A stretch of DNA of 37,597 nucleotides from Kutzneria sp. 744 (GTDB lineage Bacteria > Actinomycetota > Actinomycetes > Mycobacteriales > Pseudonocardiaceae). Below the pieces are notes generated by a model, which ran no database searches, had not been told where the DNA came from, and was given only the letters and a program-made list of their open reading frames with translations. Shown here piece after piece: positions 1 through 8,274 of this stretch (positions are counted from its first letter, which is position 1; every line of letters starts with the position of its first letter). Location: assembly GCF_000568255.1 (NCBI RefSeq), contig NZ_KK037166.1, positions 7,776,600 to 7,814,196 on the forward strand, read 5' to 3'. The translations under genes were made by a program, and so were the position numbers.

Positions 1-1
1 C

Positions 2-568
2 CGGCTGCGTCACGTGTTCGAGGTCGTCGAGGCGATCTCCGCGGCCGGCGGCAAGGCCGTGGTGATGAGCTACTGGAACCCGATCTACCACTACGGCGTG
101 GACAAGTTCTCGCGTGACCTGGCCGCGGCCGGCGGCCTCGGCATCATCACGCCGGATCTCGTGCCGGACGAGGCCGAGGAGTGGATGGCGGCGTCGCAGG
201 CCCATGGCCTGGACCGCATCTTCCTGGTCGCGCCGTCCTCCACCGAGGAGCGCATCGCCATGACGGCGGCCGCCAGCAGCGGCTTCCTCTACGCGACGTC
301 GGTGATGGGCGTGACCGGCGCCCGGGAGGTCACCAGTTCCCTGGCCCCCGAGCTGGTGGCGCGGGTCCGCACGCACACCGACCTGCCGGTCGGCGTGGGC
401 CTCGGCGTGAAGTCCGGGGCGCAGGCGGCCGAGCTGGCCGGCTTCGCCGACGCGGTCATCGTGGGCTCGGCCTTCGTGACCAGGTCGGCCGAGGGCGAGT
501 CCGGCGTCGCCGCGCTGGCCAAGGAGCTGGCCGAGGGCGTGCGCAACCCGGCGGTCCCCGCTTTGTGA
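2..568 (+). CDS. trpA: Tryptophan synthase alpha subunit (C-terminal part)
   Basis: This is the last 188 codons of trpA; the start lies left of the window and the frame is open from base 2. The alpha subunit cleaves indole-3-glycerol phosphate to indole and glyceraldehyde 3-phosphate and passes indole to TrpB in the cytoplasm. The visible part carries the TIM-barrel motif SYWNPIYHYGVDKF, then TPDLVPDEAEEW, and near the end GLGVKSGAQAAELAGFADAV followed by IVGSAFV, the phosphate-binding end of the barrel. The catalytic Glu and Asp of the N-terminal part are outside the window. lgt begins 57 bases downstream on the same strand, an order common in actinobacteria where trp genes precede lgt. Only the truncation by the window edge is odd. 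Confidence 0.96.
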   Translation, partial: RLRHVFEVVEAISAAGGKAVVMSYWNPIYHYGVDKFSRDLAAAGGLGIITPDLVPDEAEEWMAASQAHGLDRIFLVAPSSTEERIAMTAAASSGFLYATSVMGVTGAREVTSSLAPELVARVRTHTDLPVGVGLGVKSGAQAAELAGFADAVIVGSAFVTRSAEGESGVAALAKELAEGVRNPAVPAL

Positions 569-625
569 CCTGATGCGGACCTGGCCGGGGCACAGCCGTC
601 ACACGGGCTCAAGTACGGTGGGCGC

Positions 626-1699
626 GTGGCGACGACCCTGAACCTGGCCAGCTTCCCCAGCCCGCCCCAGGGCGTGTGGCACCTCGGCCCCATCCCGATC
701 CGGGCCTACGCGCTGTGCATCATCGTCGGCATCATCGTGGCGATCGTGTGGGGCGAGAAGCGTTTCCAGGCCCGCGGCGGCCAGAAGGGCTTCATCACCG
801 ACCTCGCGGTCTGGGCCGTACCGTTCGGCCTGGTCGGCGGCCGGCTGTACCACCTGGCCACCGACTGGCGGACCTACTTCGGCCCGGGCGGCAACCCGAT
901 CGGCGCCCTTGAGGTGTGGAACGGCGGCCTCGGCATCTGGGGCGCCATCGCGCTGGGCGGCGTCGGCGCGCTGATCGGCGCCCGGCGACGCGGTATCCCG
1001 CTGCCCGCGGTGGCCGACGCGATCGCGCCGGGCATCGTGCTGGCCCAGGCCATCGGCCGCCTCGGCAACTACTTCAACCAGGAGCTCTACGGCCGCGTCA
1101 CCGATGTGCCGTGGGCGCTGGAGATCTTCAACCGGGTCGACCCGGCCACCGGTGTCGCCGACCCGATCAACGGCGTCGCGCAGGGCCCGGCCACCGAACT
1201 GGTGCACCCGACCTTCCTGTACGAGCTGCTGTGGAACATCGGCGTCGCGCTGCTCGTGGTGTGGGCCGACAAGCGGTTCAAGCTGGGCCATGGCCGGGCG
1301 TTCGCGCTCTACGTCGCCGCCTACACCGCGGGCCGGTTCTGGATCGAGCTCATGCGTGACGACACCGCCACGCTGGTGTTCGGCGTCCGCGTCAACGTCT
1401 GGGTCGCGGCGCTGGTGTTCATCGGCGCGGTCGTCTACATGGTCCTGGCGCGCAAGCGCGGGCCGCGTGAGGACCTGGTGGCCATTCGCGAGGCGCGCGA
1501 GGAAGGTCTGACCGGCGCTGCCGCCTCGGCCGTCGACAGTGACGCCGTTGAGGCCGACGCCGTCGAGGGTGAGGACGCCGAGCCTTCGGAGAAGGCGGTC
1601 GACGAGGAGCCCGCCTCGACCGACGAGGCCGAGGGCGACAAGGCCGAAGCCTCCGACGAGGCGACCCGCGTCGAAGAGGCGGCCGAGCGCAAGAGCTGA
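626..1699 (+). CDS. lgt: Prolipoprotein diacylglyceryl transferase
   Basis: Lgt is a membrane enzyme that moves diacylglycerol from phosphatidylglycerol to the lipobox cysteine of prelipoproteins, the first step of lipoprotein maturation. The 357-residue product has several hydrophobic segments and the family signature GRLGNYFNQELYG at about residues 139-151, with the conserved Arg, Asn and Glu. GPIPIRAYAL near the N-terminus is also typical. Residues from about 290 onward form a long acidic Glu/Asp/Ala-rich tail, common in actinobacterial Lgt and absent from the roughly 290-residue enterobacterial enzyme. The GTG start at 626 gives the normal N-terminus MATTLNLASFPSP; no strong ribosome site is visible. 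Two lipoproteins in this window (TAXI and ABC binding proteins) would be its substrates. Confidence 0.96.
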   Translation: MATTLNLASFPSPPQGVWHLGPIPIRAYALCIIVGIIVAIVWGEKRFQARGGQKGFITDLAVWAVPFGLVGGRLYHLATDWRTYFGPGGNPIGALEVWNGGLGIWGAIALGGVGALIGARRRGIPLPAVADAIAPGIVLAQAIGRLGNYFNQELYGRVTDVPWALEIFNRVDPATGVADPINGVAQGPATELVHPTFLYELLWNIGVALLVVWADKRFKLGHGRAFALYVAAYTAGRFWIELMRDDTATLVFGVRVNVWVAALVFIGAVVYMVLARKRGPREDLVAIREAREEGLTGAAASAVDSDAVEADAVEGEDAEPSEKAVDEEPASTDEAEGDKAEASDEATRVEEAAERKS

Positions 1700-1720
1700 G
1701 GCGGCCTACCATCGCTGTCC

Positions 1721-2383
1721 ATGCGGATCCTCGTCGTCGAGGACGATGACCGGGTGGCGCGGGGCCTGATGACGGCGCTGCGCCACGCCGGCTACGACGT
1801 CCATCGCGTGGCCACGGTGGCGGACGCGCTGAGCGCGCCCCCGGCCGACGTCGTGCTGCTCGACATGGGGCTGCCCGACGGGGACGGCATCGAGGTGCTG
1901 CGCCGGCTGCGGCGTGACTCGGGCACCGCGGTGATCGCCGTGACCGCCCGTGGCGAGGAACGCGACCGGGTGCTGGGCCTGCGTACCGGGGCCGACGACT
2001 ACGTGGTGAAGCCCTTCGGCACGGCCGAGCTGCTGGCCCGCATCGAGGCCGTGCTGCGGCGCACGCGGACCGCCCGGGCGGAGGTCGTGGACGCCGAGCT
2101 CGTGCGGGTCGGGCCGTTGACGCTGGATGTCGCCACCCGGGCCGTCTCGGTCGGTGGTCGCGAGCTGGCGTTGACCCGCAAGGAGTTCGACCTGCTGTCA
2201 CTGCTCGCCGCGCGGCCGGGGCAGGTGGTGAGCCGGGACCTGATCATGGACCAGGTGTGGCAGGCGTCGTGGGAGGCGCCGACGCGGACGTTGGACACCC
2301 ATGTCGCGGCGCTGCGCGGCAAGCTCGGCGGCCGGGTGCGGATCGAGACCGTGCGGGGCGTCGGCTACCGCCTGGTGGGCTGA
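1721..2383 (+). CDS. OmpR-family response regulator
   Basis: A 220-residue two-component response regulator. The receiver domain (about residues 1-115) shows the acidic pocket E7-D8-D9, the phospho-acceptor D48 in VLLDMGLPDGDG, T75 in VTARG and the conserved lysine K97 in VVKPFG. The C-terminal winged helix (about 125-220) carries LTRKEFDLLSLLAARPGQVV and ends RIETVRGVGYRLVG, the usual end of OmpR/PhoB regulators. Its TGA overlaps the ATG of the kinase gene by one base (TGATG), which implies translational coupling and a cognate pair. The start is the first ATG, 22 bases after lgt; no clear ribosome site is visible. The stimulus and target genes cannot be read from the sequence. Confidence 0.93.
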   Translation: MRILVVEDDDRVARGLMTALRHAGYDVHRVATVADALSAPPADVVLLDMGLPDGDGIEVLRRLRRDSGTAVIAVTARGEERDRVLGLRTGADDYVVKPFGTAELLARIEAVLRRTRTARAEVVDAELVRVGPLTLDVATRAVSVGGRELALTRKEFDLLSLLAARPGQVVSRDLIMDQVWQASWEAPTRTLDTHVAALRGKLGGRVRIETVRGVGYRLVG

Positions 2384-3727
2384 TGCTGCGCCGGCTGCTG
2401 TTGGTGCTCGTCCCGCTGATTCTGCTGCTGGGGGCGGCGTTGGGCGTGCCGCTGGGCAATGCCGTCGCGGAGCGGGAGACCCAGACGACCTATCTGGACC
2501 GGCTGGCCGACGTGAGCCGGTTCGCGACCCTGGCCGAGACCGCGCTGACCTCCGACCGCACCGAGGCCCTGCAGGACGAGCTGAGCCGCTACGACCAGCT
2601 GTACGGCATTCCCGTGGCGCTGGTCCAGCCCGGCGGCAAGGTGTTGTTCGCGTCGCGGCAGCGGCCCGACCTGACCGATCCGGCCGTGGCAGCCGGGCTG
2701 ACCGCCGCGTTTTCCGGCTATCGGCCCAGTCCGCCCGAGGCCGTGATGCCATGGGTGCCCGCGCCGCTGGTCGTCGTGGAGCCCGTGGGCCGTGACAGCG
2801 AAGTGGTGGCAGCGGTGGTGGCCGTGTCGCCGACCGACCGCCTGCGCGCGGACATCCTGTCCCAGTGGGGTTGGCGGGCGCTGCTGGGCATTCTGCCGCT
2901 GCTGGCCGTGATCGCCGCCGCCTGGCCGATCTCCCGGTGGATCCTGCGGCCCATCCGGCGGCTGGACGAGGCCACCGCGGCCATCGCCGGCGGTCTCGTC
3001 GACACCCACGTCGACGACGTGAGCGGTCCCCCCGAGCTCCGGCGGCTCAGCACTTCCTTCAACACCATGGTGGACGTCGTCAACACGGCCATGCGCCGGC
3101 AGCGCGACTTCGTCGCCGACGCCTCCCACCAGTTGCGCAATCCCTTGGCCAGCCTGCGATTGGCCGTCGACAACCTCGAACACCATCTGCCTCCTGGCGA
3201 GTCCGCGCGGGAGGCGCACCACGTCGCCGTGGAGGAGGCCCAGGAGATGGGCAACGTCCTCGATGCCCTGCTGGCCGCCACCCGTCTCGACGCCGCCGCC
3301 GAGACCGTCGACCTGGCGCTGCTGGTCTCCGTGCACCTGCCCAAGTGGCAGGCCCTCGGAGTCGCGGTGGAGACCGATGTTCCTGAGGGGCAACGGGTTC
3401 CGGTGTCCTACGGCAGCGTCCTGGACGAGCTCGTCGCCAACGCCGCCCGCCTTTCCGGCGGCACAACGGTTCGAGTGTTCTTTGTGGACGGTGCGCTGCA
3501 CGTCGCCGACAACGGCAGCGGGCTGAGCGAGTCCGACCGCAACCTCGCCCTCGGCCGTTTCTGGCGCTCTCCCAAGCATCAGAACGTCAGCGGCACCGGC
3601 CTGGGCCTGTCCATCTGCGCCGACCTGGTGGCCGCCGCCGGCGGCACGCTCCGTCTGGACGACGCCGACCCCGGTCTGGACGTGGTGATCGTGCCGGCGG
3701 TTCACGCTCAGCCCCCTGGAGCGGTGA
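2383..3727 (+). CDS. Membrane sensor histidine kinase, apparent 3' frame problem
   Basis: Sensor partner of the preceding regulator. Residues about 5-27 are the first membrane helix, followed by an extracytoplasmic sensor region of about 130 residues, a second helix near 163-185 and a HAMP linker (RPIRRLDEATAAIAGG). The dimerisation box is ASHQLRNPLASLRL with phospho-accepting H249; the ATPase domain has an N-box-like ELVANAARLS, then VADNGSGLSE and GTGLGLSICADLV. The catalytic domain finishes at GLDVVIVPAVHAQP, but the frame has no stop there and stays open to 4539, straight through the antisense SH3-like gene. Removing one C from the five-C run at 3711-3715 gives QPLER then TGA at 3725-3727, 17 bases before the convergent gene's stop. 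I place the end there. A real C-terminal extension is the alternative but looks like non-coding frame. Confidence 0.85.
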
Positions 3728-3744
3728 ACCGGCCGGAGCCCCGG

Positions 3745-4092
3745 TCAGTAGTCGCTGACGCAGGCGCTGGCCACGTAACCGAAGCCGGCCTGCCGGTAGA
3801 TCTCGATCCAGCCGTTGGCGTTGGTCTTGCCGCACGCGGTGTACCGGCCGCCGGTGCGCACCGGGTAGCAGCGCAGCACGTCGCCGCCGTGGACCATCGG
3901 CGCCTGCGCGGCGTAGTTGGTGCCGGGCCCGGTCCGGACGGTGAGGTTGGTGGTGACGACCCGGACGTCGCCGGAGCCCGAAGTGGGACAGGTGGCCGGG
4001 GTCGAGGCCGGTGCGGCGTCGGCGACGCCGCCGGCCAGTGCCGTGGCGCAGATGGCCGCGCCGACGGCGAGGGCGGCGATGGACTTCCTCAT
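3745..4092 (-). CDS. Small secreted SH3-like protein
   Basis: A 115-residue protein with a Sec signal peptide (MRKSIAALAVGAAICATALA, cleavage probably near VADAA-AP). The mature part resembles a bacterial SH3 (SH3b) domain: VVTTNLTVRTGPGTNYAAQ is the classic N-terminal SH3b motif, later NGWIEIYRQAGFGYV. Three cysteines in the mature part besides C39 could form disulphides. Small proteins of this type are common in actinomycetes and are thought to bind cell wall or other proteins; the ligand here is unknown. A strong ribosome site, GGAGGGG, lies just ahead of the ATG at 4092 and fixes the start against longer readings. The gene faces the histidine kinase and ends 17 bases from that gene's probable stop. 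Confidence 0.82.
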   Translation of the reverse strand: MRKSIAALAVGAAICATALAGGVADAAPASTPATCPTSGSGDVRVVTTNLTVRTGPGTNYAAQAPMVHGGDVLRCYPVRTGGRYTACGKTNANGWIEIYRQAGFGYVASACVSDY

Positions 4093-4231
4093 GGATTCCC
4101 CTCCAGTGGATTTCGAACGGGGTCGATCGTGCGGTGGGCCCGTGTCCGAACGGGGAATTCCGACCGAATCCGAACGCCGCCGAACGGCCGACTGGCTAGC
4201 GTGGGGGCCCGAGCCGAAGGGGGACGGCGCC

Positions 4232-6733
4232 ATGGCCGACGAGCTGCCCGATCCGGGCCTCGCGCGCACGCTCGACGACCTGGTCGACGGCCTGCGGCGG
4301 CTGAAGGTCTGGGCCGGCGACCCCTCGTACGAGCGCATCACGGCCCGGGTCAACGCGGCCTGGCGGGAGGACGGCCGGCCCGATGGCGAGCTGGCCGGCA
4401 AGACCACGGTGGTGGACTGCTTCCGGTCCGGCCGCCGTCGGCTGAACACCGACCTGGTGATGGCGGTCGTGCGGGCGCTGAACCCGGACGTCGGCTACGA
4501 GGCACAGTGGCGGCAGGCGCTGCGGGTGGTCGGCGGTGAGGCGAGGGCGGCGGCGCAGGTCCGTGTGCACGCCGAACTGCCGCCGGATCTCGCCGACTTC
4601 GTCGGCCGTGGGCCCGAAGTGCGCCGGCTGAGGCAGGTGCTGGCCGAGAGTCGCCGCACCGGCGACGCCGTGGTGATCTCCGCGATCGAGGGCATGGCCG
4701 GCATCGGCAAGACCGAGCTGGCCGTGCGCGTCGGGCATCTGATGGCCCGGGACAAGCCGTTCGACCAGGTGCTGTTCGTCGACCTGCGTGGCTTCGACCC
4801 GGATCAGCCACCGGCCGATCCGGCCGCCGTACTGGACGGCTTCCTGCGCCTGCTCGGCGTGCCCGGCCACAAGATCGGGAACGGCCTGGCGGCCCGCGCC
4901 GCCGCCTACCGGGAACGGCTGGCCGGGGCCGAAGCGCTGGTGATCCTGGACAACGCGGCCGACCGTGAGCAGATCGAGCCCCTGCTGCCGGGGACCGCTG
5001 GATGCCTGACGCTGGTCACCAGCCGCCGGCGCCTCGACGGTGTCGCCGCGGTGACGAACGTCGTGCTGAGCCCGTTCACCCTGGACGAGGCGGTGACGTT
5101 CCTCGGCCGGATGCTGCCCGACGTGCCCGTGGGCGCGGACCCGACGGCCGCGGCCCGCATCGCCGAGCGCTGCGGCGGCCTGCCGCTGGCCCTCGACCTG
5201 ATCGCCGGGCACATCCGGGCCACGCCCGGTTGGACGCTCACCGACCACGCCGAGCGGCTCGACGAACGCCACCGCACCCGGCGCATCGACGGCGGCGTCG
5301 AGCTCGCGTTCTCCCTGTCCTACCAACGCCTTCCGGCCGATCTGCGCCGGCTGCTCCGGCTCGCCGCGCTGCATCCTGGCCCTGAGCTCGACGTGCACGC
5401 GGCGGCCGCGCTGGCCGACATCGAGCCGTCCGCCGCGCAGGCCGGGCTGGACCACCTGCACCGCGACCACCTGCTGCAACGCGACGCGTCCGCCCGCTAC
5501 ACCTGCCATGACCTGGTCCGCTCCTACGCCGCCGCCCGCGCGGCCGACGAGGACCCGCCGGCCGAGCGCCGCGCCGCGCAGACCCGCCTGTTCGACCACT
5601 ACCTCGGCGCGGCCGCGCTGGCCGTGAACACCCTGTTCCCGGCCGACGCGCTGCGACGGCCTGAAGCGCCTGCCACCCACCTGTCCGCGCTGAGCGCCCC
5701 CGACGCCGCCCGGGCCTGGCTGGACACCGAGCGCCCCAACCTGGTCGCGGTGGCGTCGCATACCGCCGACCACGGCTGGCCCAGCCACACGCTCCGGGTT
5801 TCCACCATCCTGTGGCGCTATTTCATCCACGGCTATCCCGCGGACGCACTGATCGTGCACGGCCACGCATACCGAACCGCGCGGAACAGCGACGATCCGG
5901 CCGCGCGGGCGCAGGCCACGATGGAGCTCGCGGCGGCCCACCTCCAGCTGAGCAATCTGGAGCAGGCGGTCGACCTGCTCGACCAGGTCCTGCCCCTGCT
6001 GCGGCAGACCGGCGACGTGGCCGGCCAGGCGCGGGCCCTGACCAATCTCGGCGTGGCCGACACCCGGCTGTGCCGCTACAAAGCGGCCGCCGACCACTAC
6101 GAGCGGGCGGCGACGCTGTTCCGGCAGGTCGGCGACAAGGTGGGCGAGGCCCGGGTGCTGAACAACCTCGGCGCCGTGGAGGAGCGGCTCGGCCAGCACG
6201 AGTCCGCGGTCGAGCACCTGCGGCACGCCCTGGCTCTGTCTCGGGAGTTCGGCGACCGTGACGACGAAGCCTGGGCGTTGACCGGCCTCGCCTCGGTGGA
6301 GGTGAGGGCGGGGCACGGAGCTGACGCCGGACGCCATTTCGAGCAGTCGCTGGCGATCTTCCGTGAACTGGGCGATCGCGACGGCGAGGCGTGGGCGGTC
6401 GAAGGCACCGGCGCCCTGCACGCCTCGCTGGGCGAGCCGGCGCAGGCCGCCGAGCACTTCCGCCGAGCGCTGACGATCTTCCGCGAGATCGAGGACCGGG
6501 ACGGCGAGGCCTACGCCCTCAACGGCCTCGGCGAAACCCTGGACGACGTCACGCACCACGCCGAAGCCCTGATCGTGGCGACGGAGATCAGCGCCCCGGA
6601 CCAGCAGGCCCGAGCCCACGCCGGTCTCGGCCGAGGCCTGAAGTCCCGCGAGCACCTGGAACGGGCGCTGGCCCTGTACGCCGAGCTGGAATCCCCGGCG
6701 GCGGAGGACATCCGGCGGCTGCTGGAAACCTAG
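4232..6733 (+). CDS. NB-ARC / TPR STAND-type regulator
   Basis: An 833-residue signal-transduction ATPase. Residues 1 to about 100 form a helical, HTH-like head (LRRLKVWAGDPSYERI ... WRQALRVVGG), as in many actinomycete NB-ARC proteins. FVGRGPEVRRLRQVL opens the NB-ARC domain, with Walker A GMAGIGKTELA (K160), a Walker B-like ALVILDNAAD, and GGLPLALDLIAG. From about residue 530 come repeated 40-residue TPR units (for example ALTNLGVADTRL, VLNNLGAVEERLGQHESAV, AYALNGLGETLDD). STAND ATPases act as ligand-triggered oligomerising switches, here probably a transcription regulator; the target is unknown. The ATG at 4232 follows AAGGGGG and begins MADELPDPG; the frame upstream is open but antisense to the SH3-like gene. 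Its TAG shares the palindrome CTAG with the stop of the convergent gene. Confidence 0.88.
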   Translation: MADELPDPGLARTLDDLVDGLRRLKVWAGDPSYERITARVNAAWREDGRPDGELAGKTTVVDCFRSGRRRLNTDLVMAVVRALNPDVGYEAQWRQALRVVGGEARAAAQVRVHAELPPDLADFVGRGPEVRRLRQVLAESRRTGDAVVISAIEGMAGIGKTELAVRVGHLMARDKPFDQVLFVDLRGFDPDQPPADPAAVLDGFLRLLGVPGHKIGNGLAARAAAYRERLAGAEALVILDNAADREQIEPLLPGTAGCLTLVTSRRRLDGVAAVTNVVLSPFTLDEAVTFLGRMLPDVPVGADPTAAARIAERCGGLPLALDLIAGHIRATPGWTLTDHAERLDERHRTRRIDGGVELAFSLSYQRLPADLRRLLRLAALHPGPELDVHAAAALADIEPSAAQAGLDHLHRDHLLQRDASARYTCHDLVRSYAAARAADEDPPAERRAAQTRLFDHYLGAAALAVNTLFPADALRRPEAPATHLSALSAPDAARAWLDTERPNLVAVASHTADHGWPSHTLRVSTILWRYFIHGYPADALIVHGHAYRTARNSDDPAARAQATMELAAAHLQLSNLEQAVDLLDQVLPLLRQTGDVAGQARALTNLGVADTRLCRYKAAADHYERAATLFRQVGDKVGEARVLNNLGAVEERLGQHESAVEHLRHALALSREFGDRDDEAWALTGLASVEVRAGHGADAGRHFEQSLAIFRELGDRDGEAWAVEGTGALHASLGEPAQAAEHFRRALTIFREIEDRDGEAYALNGLGETLDDVTHHAEALIVATEISAPDQQARAHAGLGRGLKSREHLERALALYAELESPAAEDIRRLLET

Positions 6734-7224
6734 AGGACGGCCAACAACCGGGCGTAGGTCTCCGCGACGGTTCCGGTGTGGACGGTTAGGGCATGCGGCC
6801 GGGTCGGGACCAGCGCCAGCAGCCGGTCGTGCATTGTGGACAGTTCCAGCGGGTCGACGGCCTTGCTGGTATCGTCCCGCTCTTGGAACCGCCGCCGGGT
6901 ATTCTCCTTGCTGTCCAACAGAATCACCTCGACGAAGTCGACGCCGACCTCGTCGGCCAGTGCCGCCAGCCGGTCGATGAACTCGACCCGGGCCAGGAAC
7001 TGCGGCACCACGACGTCATGCCCGGACCGCAGATGCGTGCGGGCGGCCGCCACCGCCAGCTCCCGGGCCAGCCGACCGGCGCTGGTCGGATCGTCCTGCC
7101 AGCGGCCGAGCTGGGCCCGCAGCAGGTCGATGTCCAGGTTCAGGGCCAGCGGGTGCTCGTCGACGTAGCGAGCGGCCACTGTGGACTTTCCGACCCCGGG
7201 CGGGCCGTTGAGCAGCAACAGCAT
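6730..7224 (-). CDS. P-loop kinase-like ATP-binding protein (AAA_33 type)
   Basis: A 164-residue cytoplasmic P-loop protein. The Walker A motif GPPGVGKST lies at residues 7-15, straight after a short hydrophobic strand (MLLLLN), as in small-molecule kinases of the gluconate-kinase or chloramphenicol-phosphotransferase type. ALNLDIDLLRAQLG and GHDVVVPQFL follow the usual order of a substrate-binding aspartate and second strand; RRRFQERDD looks like a lid with arginines. The substrate cannot be assigned. Its ATG follows the TGA of the TAXI gene with no gap (TGAATG), so the two are probably translated together. Its TAG, read on the plus strand as CTA at 6730-6732, overlaps the TAG of the NB-ARC gene. 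Confidence 0.75.
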   Translation of the reverse strand: MLLLLNGPPGVGKSTVAARYVDEHPLALNLDIDLLRAQLGRWQDDPTSAGRLARELAVAAARTHLRSGHDVVVPQFLARVEFIDRLAALADEVGVDFVEVILLDSKENTRRRFQERDDTSKAVDPLELSTMHDRLLALVPTRPHALTVHTGTVAETYARLLAVL

Positions 7225-8154
7225 TCAGCGCTTCACGTCCCGGAACCAGCCGGCGGCGCCGGGGTGCAGCGGCACGATGCCGGTGGCGATCCCGGTCCGC
7301 ACGTTGATGTGACTGGCCTCGGGATGGCCCTTGGTGATCGCGGAGACCTCGGTGAACACGGTCTCCGTCACGATGCGGACCACGTCGTCGCCGAGGTCGT
7401 CGCGGGTGAGCAGGAGATTGGGCACGGCCACGGTCTCGCACGGCGGCACATGGGCGTACGTGGTGGTGGGAATGGTCGCCGCCACGTAGGGCCCGGCGTA
7501 GTGGTCGGCCAGGAGGGCGGCCTCGGACTTCAGCGACACCAACCGAATGGCGCGCTTGCCGGCGAGATCGGTGATGGCCGGCGTCGGAATTCCGGTCAGG
7601 GTGAGCATGGCGTCCAGGGACCGGTCGGCCAGGGCGTCGGCCCCGGCGGCCTGGCTCATCTGACGGGCGATCGGCTTGACGCCGGTCAGCGACAGCAGCC
7701 GGTCGGAGGTGAAGCCGGTGCTGGAGCCGGGCGCGCCCAGCGACACGGTGCGGCCGTCGATGTCGGCGAAGGACTTGATCGGCGAGTCGTCCAGCACCAC
7801 CAGGTGCAGGAAGCTGTCGTAGACGCGGCCGATGGCGCTCAGTCCGGCCGGGGCCTCGCCGGAGCTCTCCACGGCGTCGATGGACGCCAGCCCGAGCTGG
7901 CCGGCGCCCTCGCGCAGCAACTGGAGGTTGTCCACGGAGGACCCGGTCTCCCGGGCGGTGATGGTCGTGGTGGGCAGGTGCGGCCGCAGCGCCGACACCA
8001 GCGACGCCCCGAGCTCCCGGAACACCGCGCCCGGAGGTCCGGTCAGCATGACCAGTTTTTCCAGCTCGGGGGTGCGCGGCCCGGAGCAGCCGGCCGCCGC
8101 GGCGCCGAGACCCAGGGCGGCCAGTCCGCGCAGCAGCGCTCGCCGGTCGAGCAT
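7225..8154 (-). CDS. TAXI-family TRAP transporter solute-binding lipoprotein
   Basis: A 309-residue extracytoplasmic solute receptor of the TAXI (TRAP-associated extracytoplasmic immunogenic) type. The N-terminus has paired arginines (DRRALLRGLAALG) and a lipobox AAAGC with C23, so it should be exported, perhaps by Tat, and lipid-anchored by Lgt. Family features include GPPGAVFRELGASLVSAL, QLGLASIDAVES, VSLGAPGSSTGFTSDRLL and the C-terminal VFTEVSAITKGHPEA and PLHPGAAGWFRD. TAXI proteins usually feed a fused DctQM membrane protein with dicarboxylates, glutamate or similar acids; no TRAP membrane gene is present here, but a DctA symporter is divergent 120 bases away. The ATG at 8154 was chosen because it begins the signal peptide directly; no strong ribosome site is visible, so leaderless translation is possible. 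Confidence 0.86.
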   Translation of the reverse strand: MLDRRALLRGLAALGLGAAAAGCSGPRTPELEKLVMLTGPPGAVFRELGASLVSALRPHLPTTTITARETGSSVDNLQLLREGAGQLGLASIDAVESSGEAPAGLSAIGRVYDSFLHLVVLDDSPIKSFADIDGRTVSLGAPGSSTGFTSDRLLSLTGVKPIARQMSQAAGADALADRSLDAMLTLTGIPTPAITDLAGKRAIRLVSLKSEAALLADHYAGPYVAATIPTTTYAHVPPCETVAVPNLLLTRDDLGDDVVRIVTETVFTEVSAITKGHPEASHINVRTGIATGIVPLHPGAAGWFRDVKR

Positions 8155-8208
8155 GGCTGGAAGGGTAGCCGTCAACGTCAGGTGAACCCAAAGTTTCGCC
8201 GGCCGACC

Positions 8209-8237
8209 TTGTCGCGCGGTATCTGTGTGCCAAGGAT
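8209..8237 (+). promoter_or_regulatory. Possible promoter for the first dctA
   Basis: TTGTCG at 8209-8214 and AAGGAT at 8232-8237 are separated by 17 bases and lie about 40 bases before the dctA ATG, in the divergent gap with the TAXI gene. The match to a housekeeping actinobacterial promoter is partial, so this is a suggestion only. Confidence 0.3.
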
Positions 8238-8274
8238 CACTGCAATTCCCACTGACGGGTGAAGGAGTAGGGCA

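Noticed and set aside
3728-4539. Continuation of the histidine kinase frame as a 270-residue C-terminal extension
   Set aside because: The translation is low-complexity Gly/Arg/Ala/Asp typical of a shadow frame and it is antisense to a well-formed secreted SH3-like gene with a strong ribosome site.
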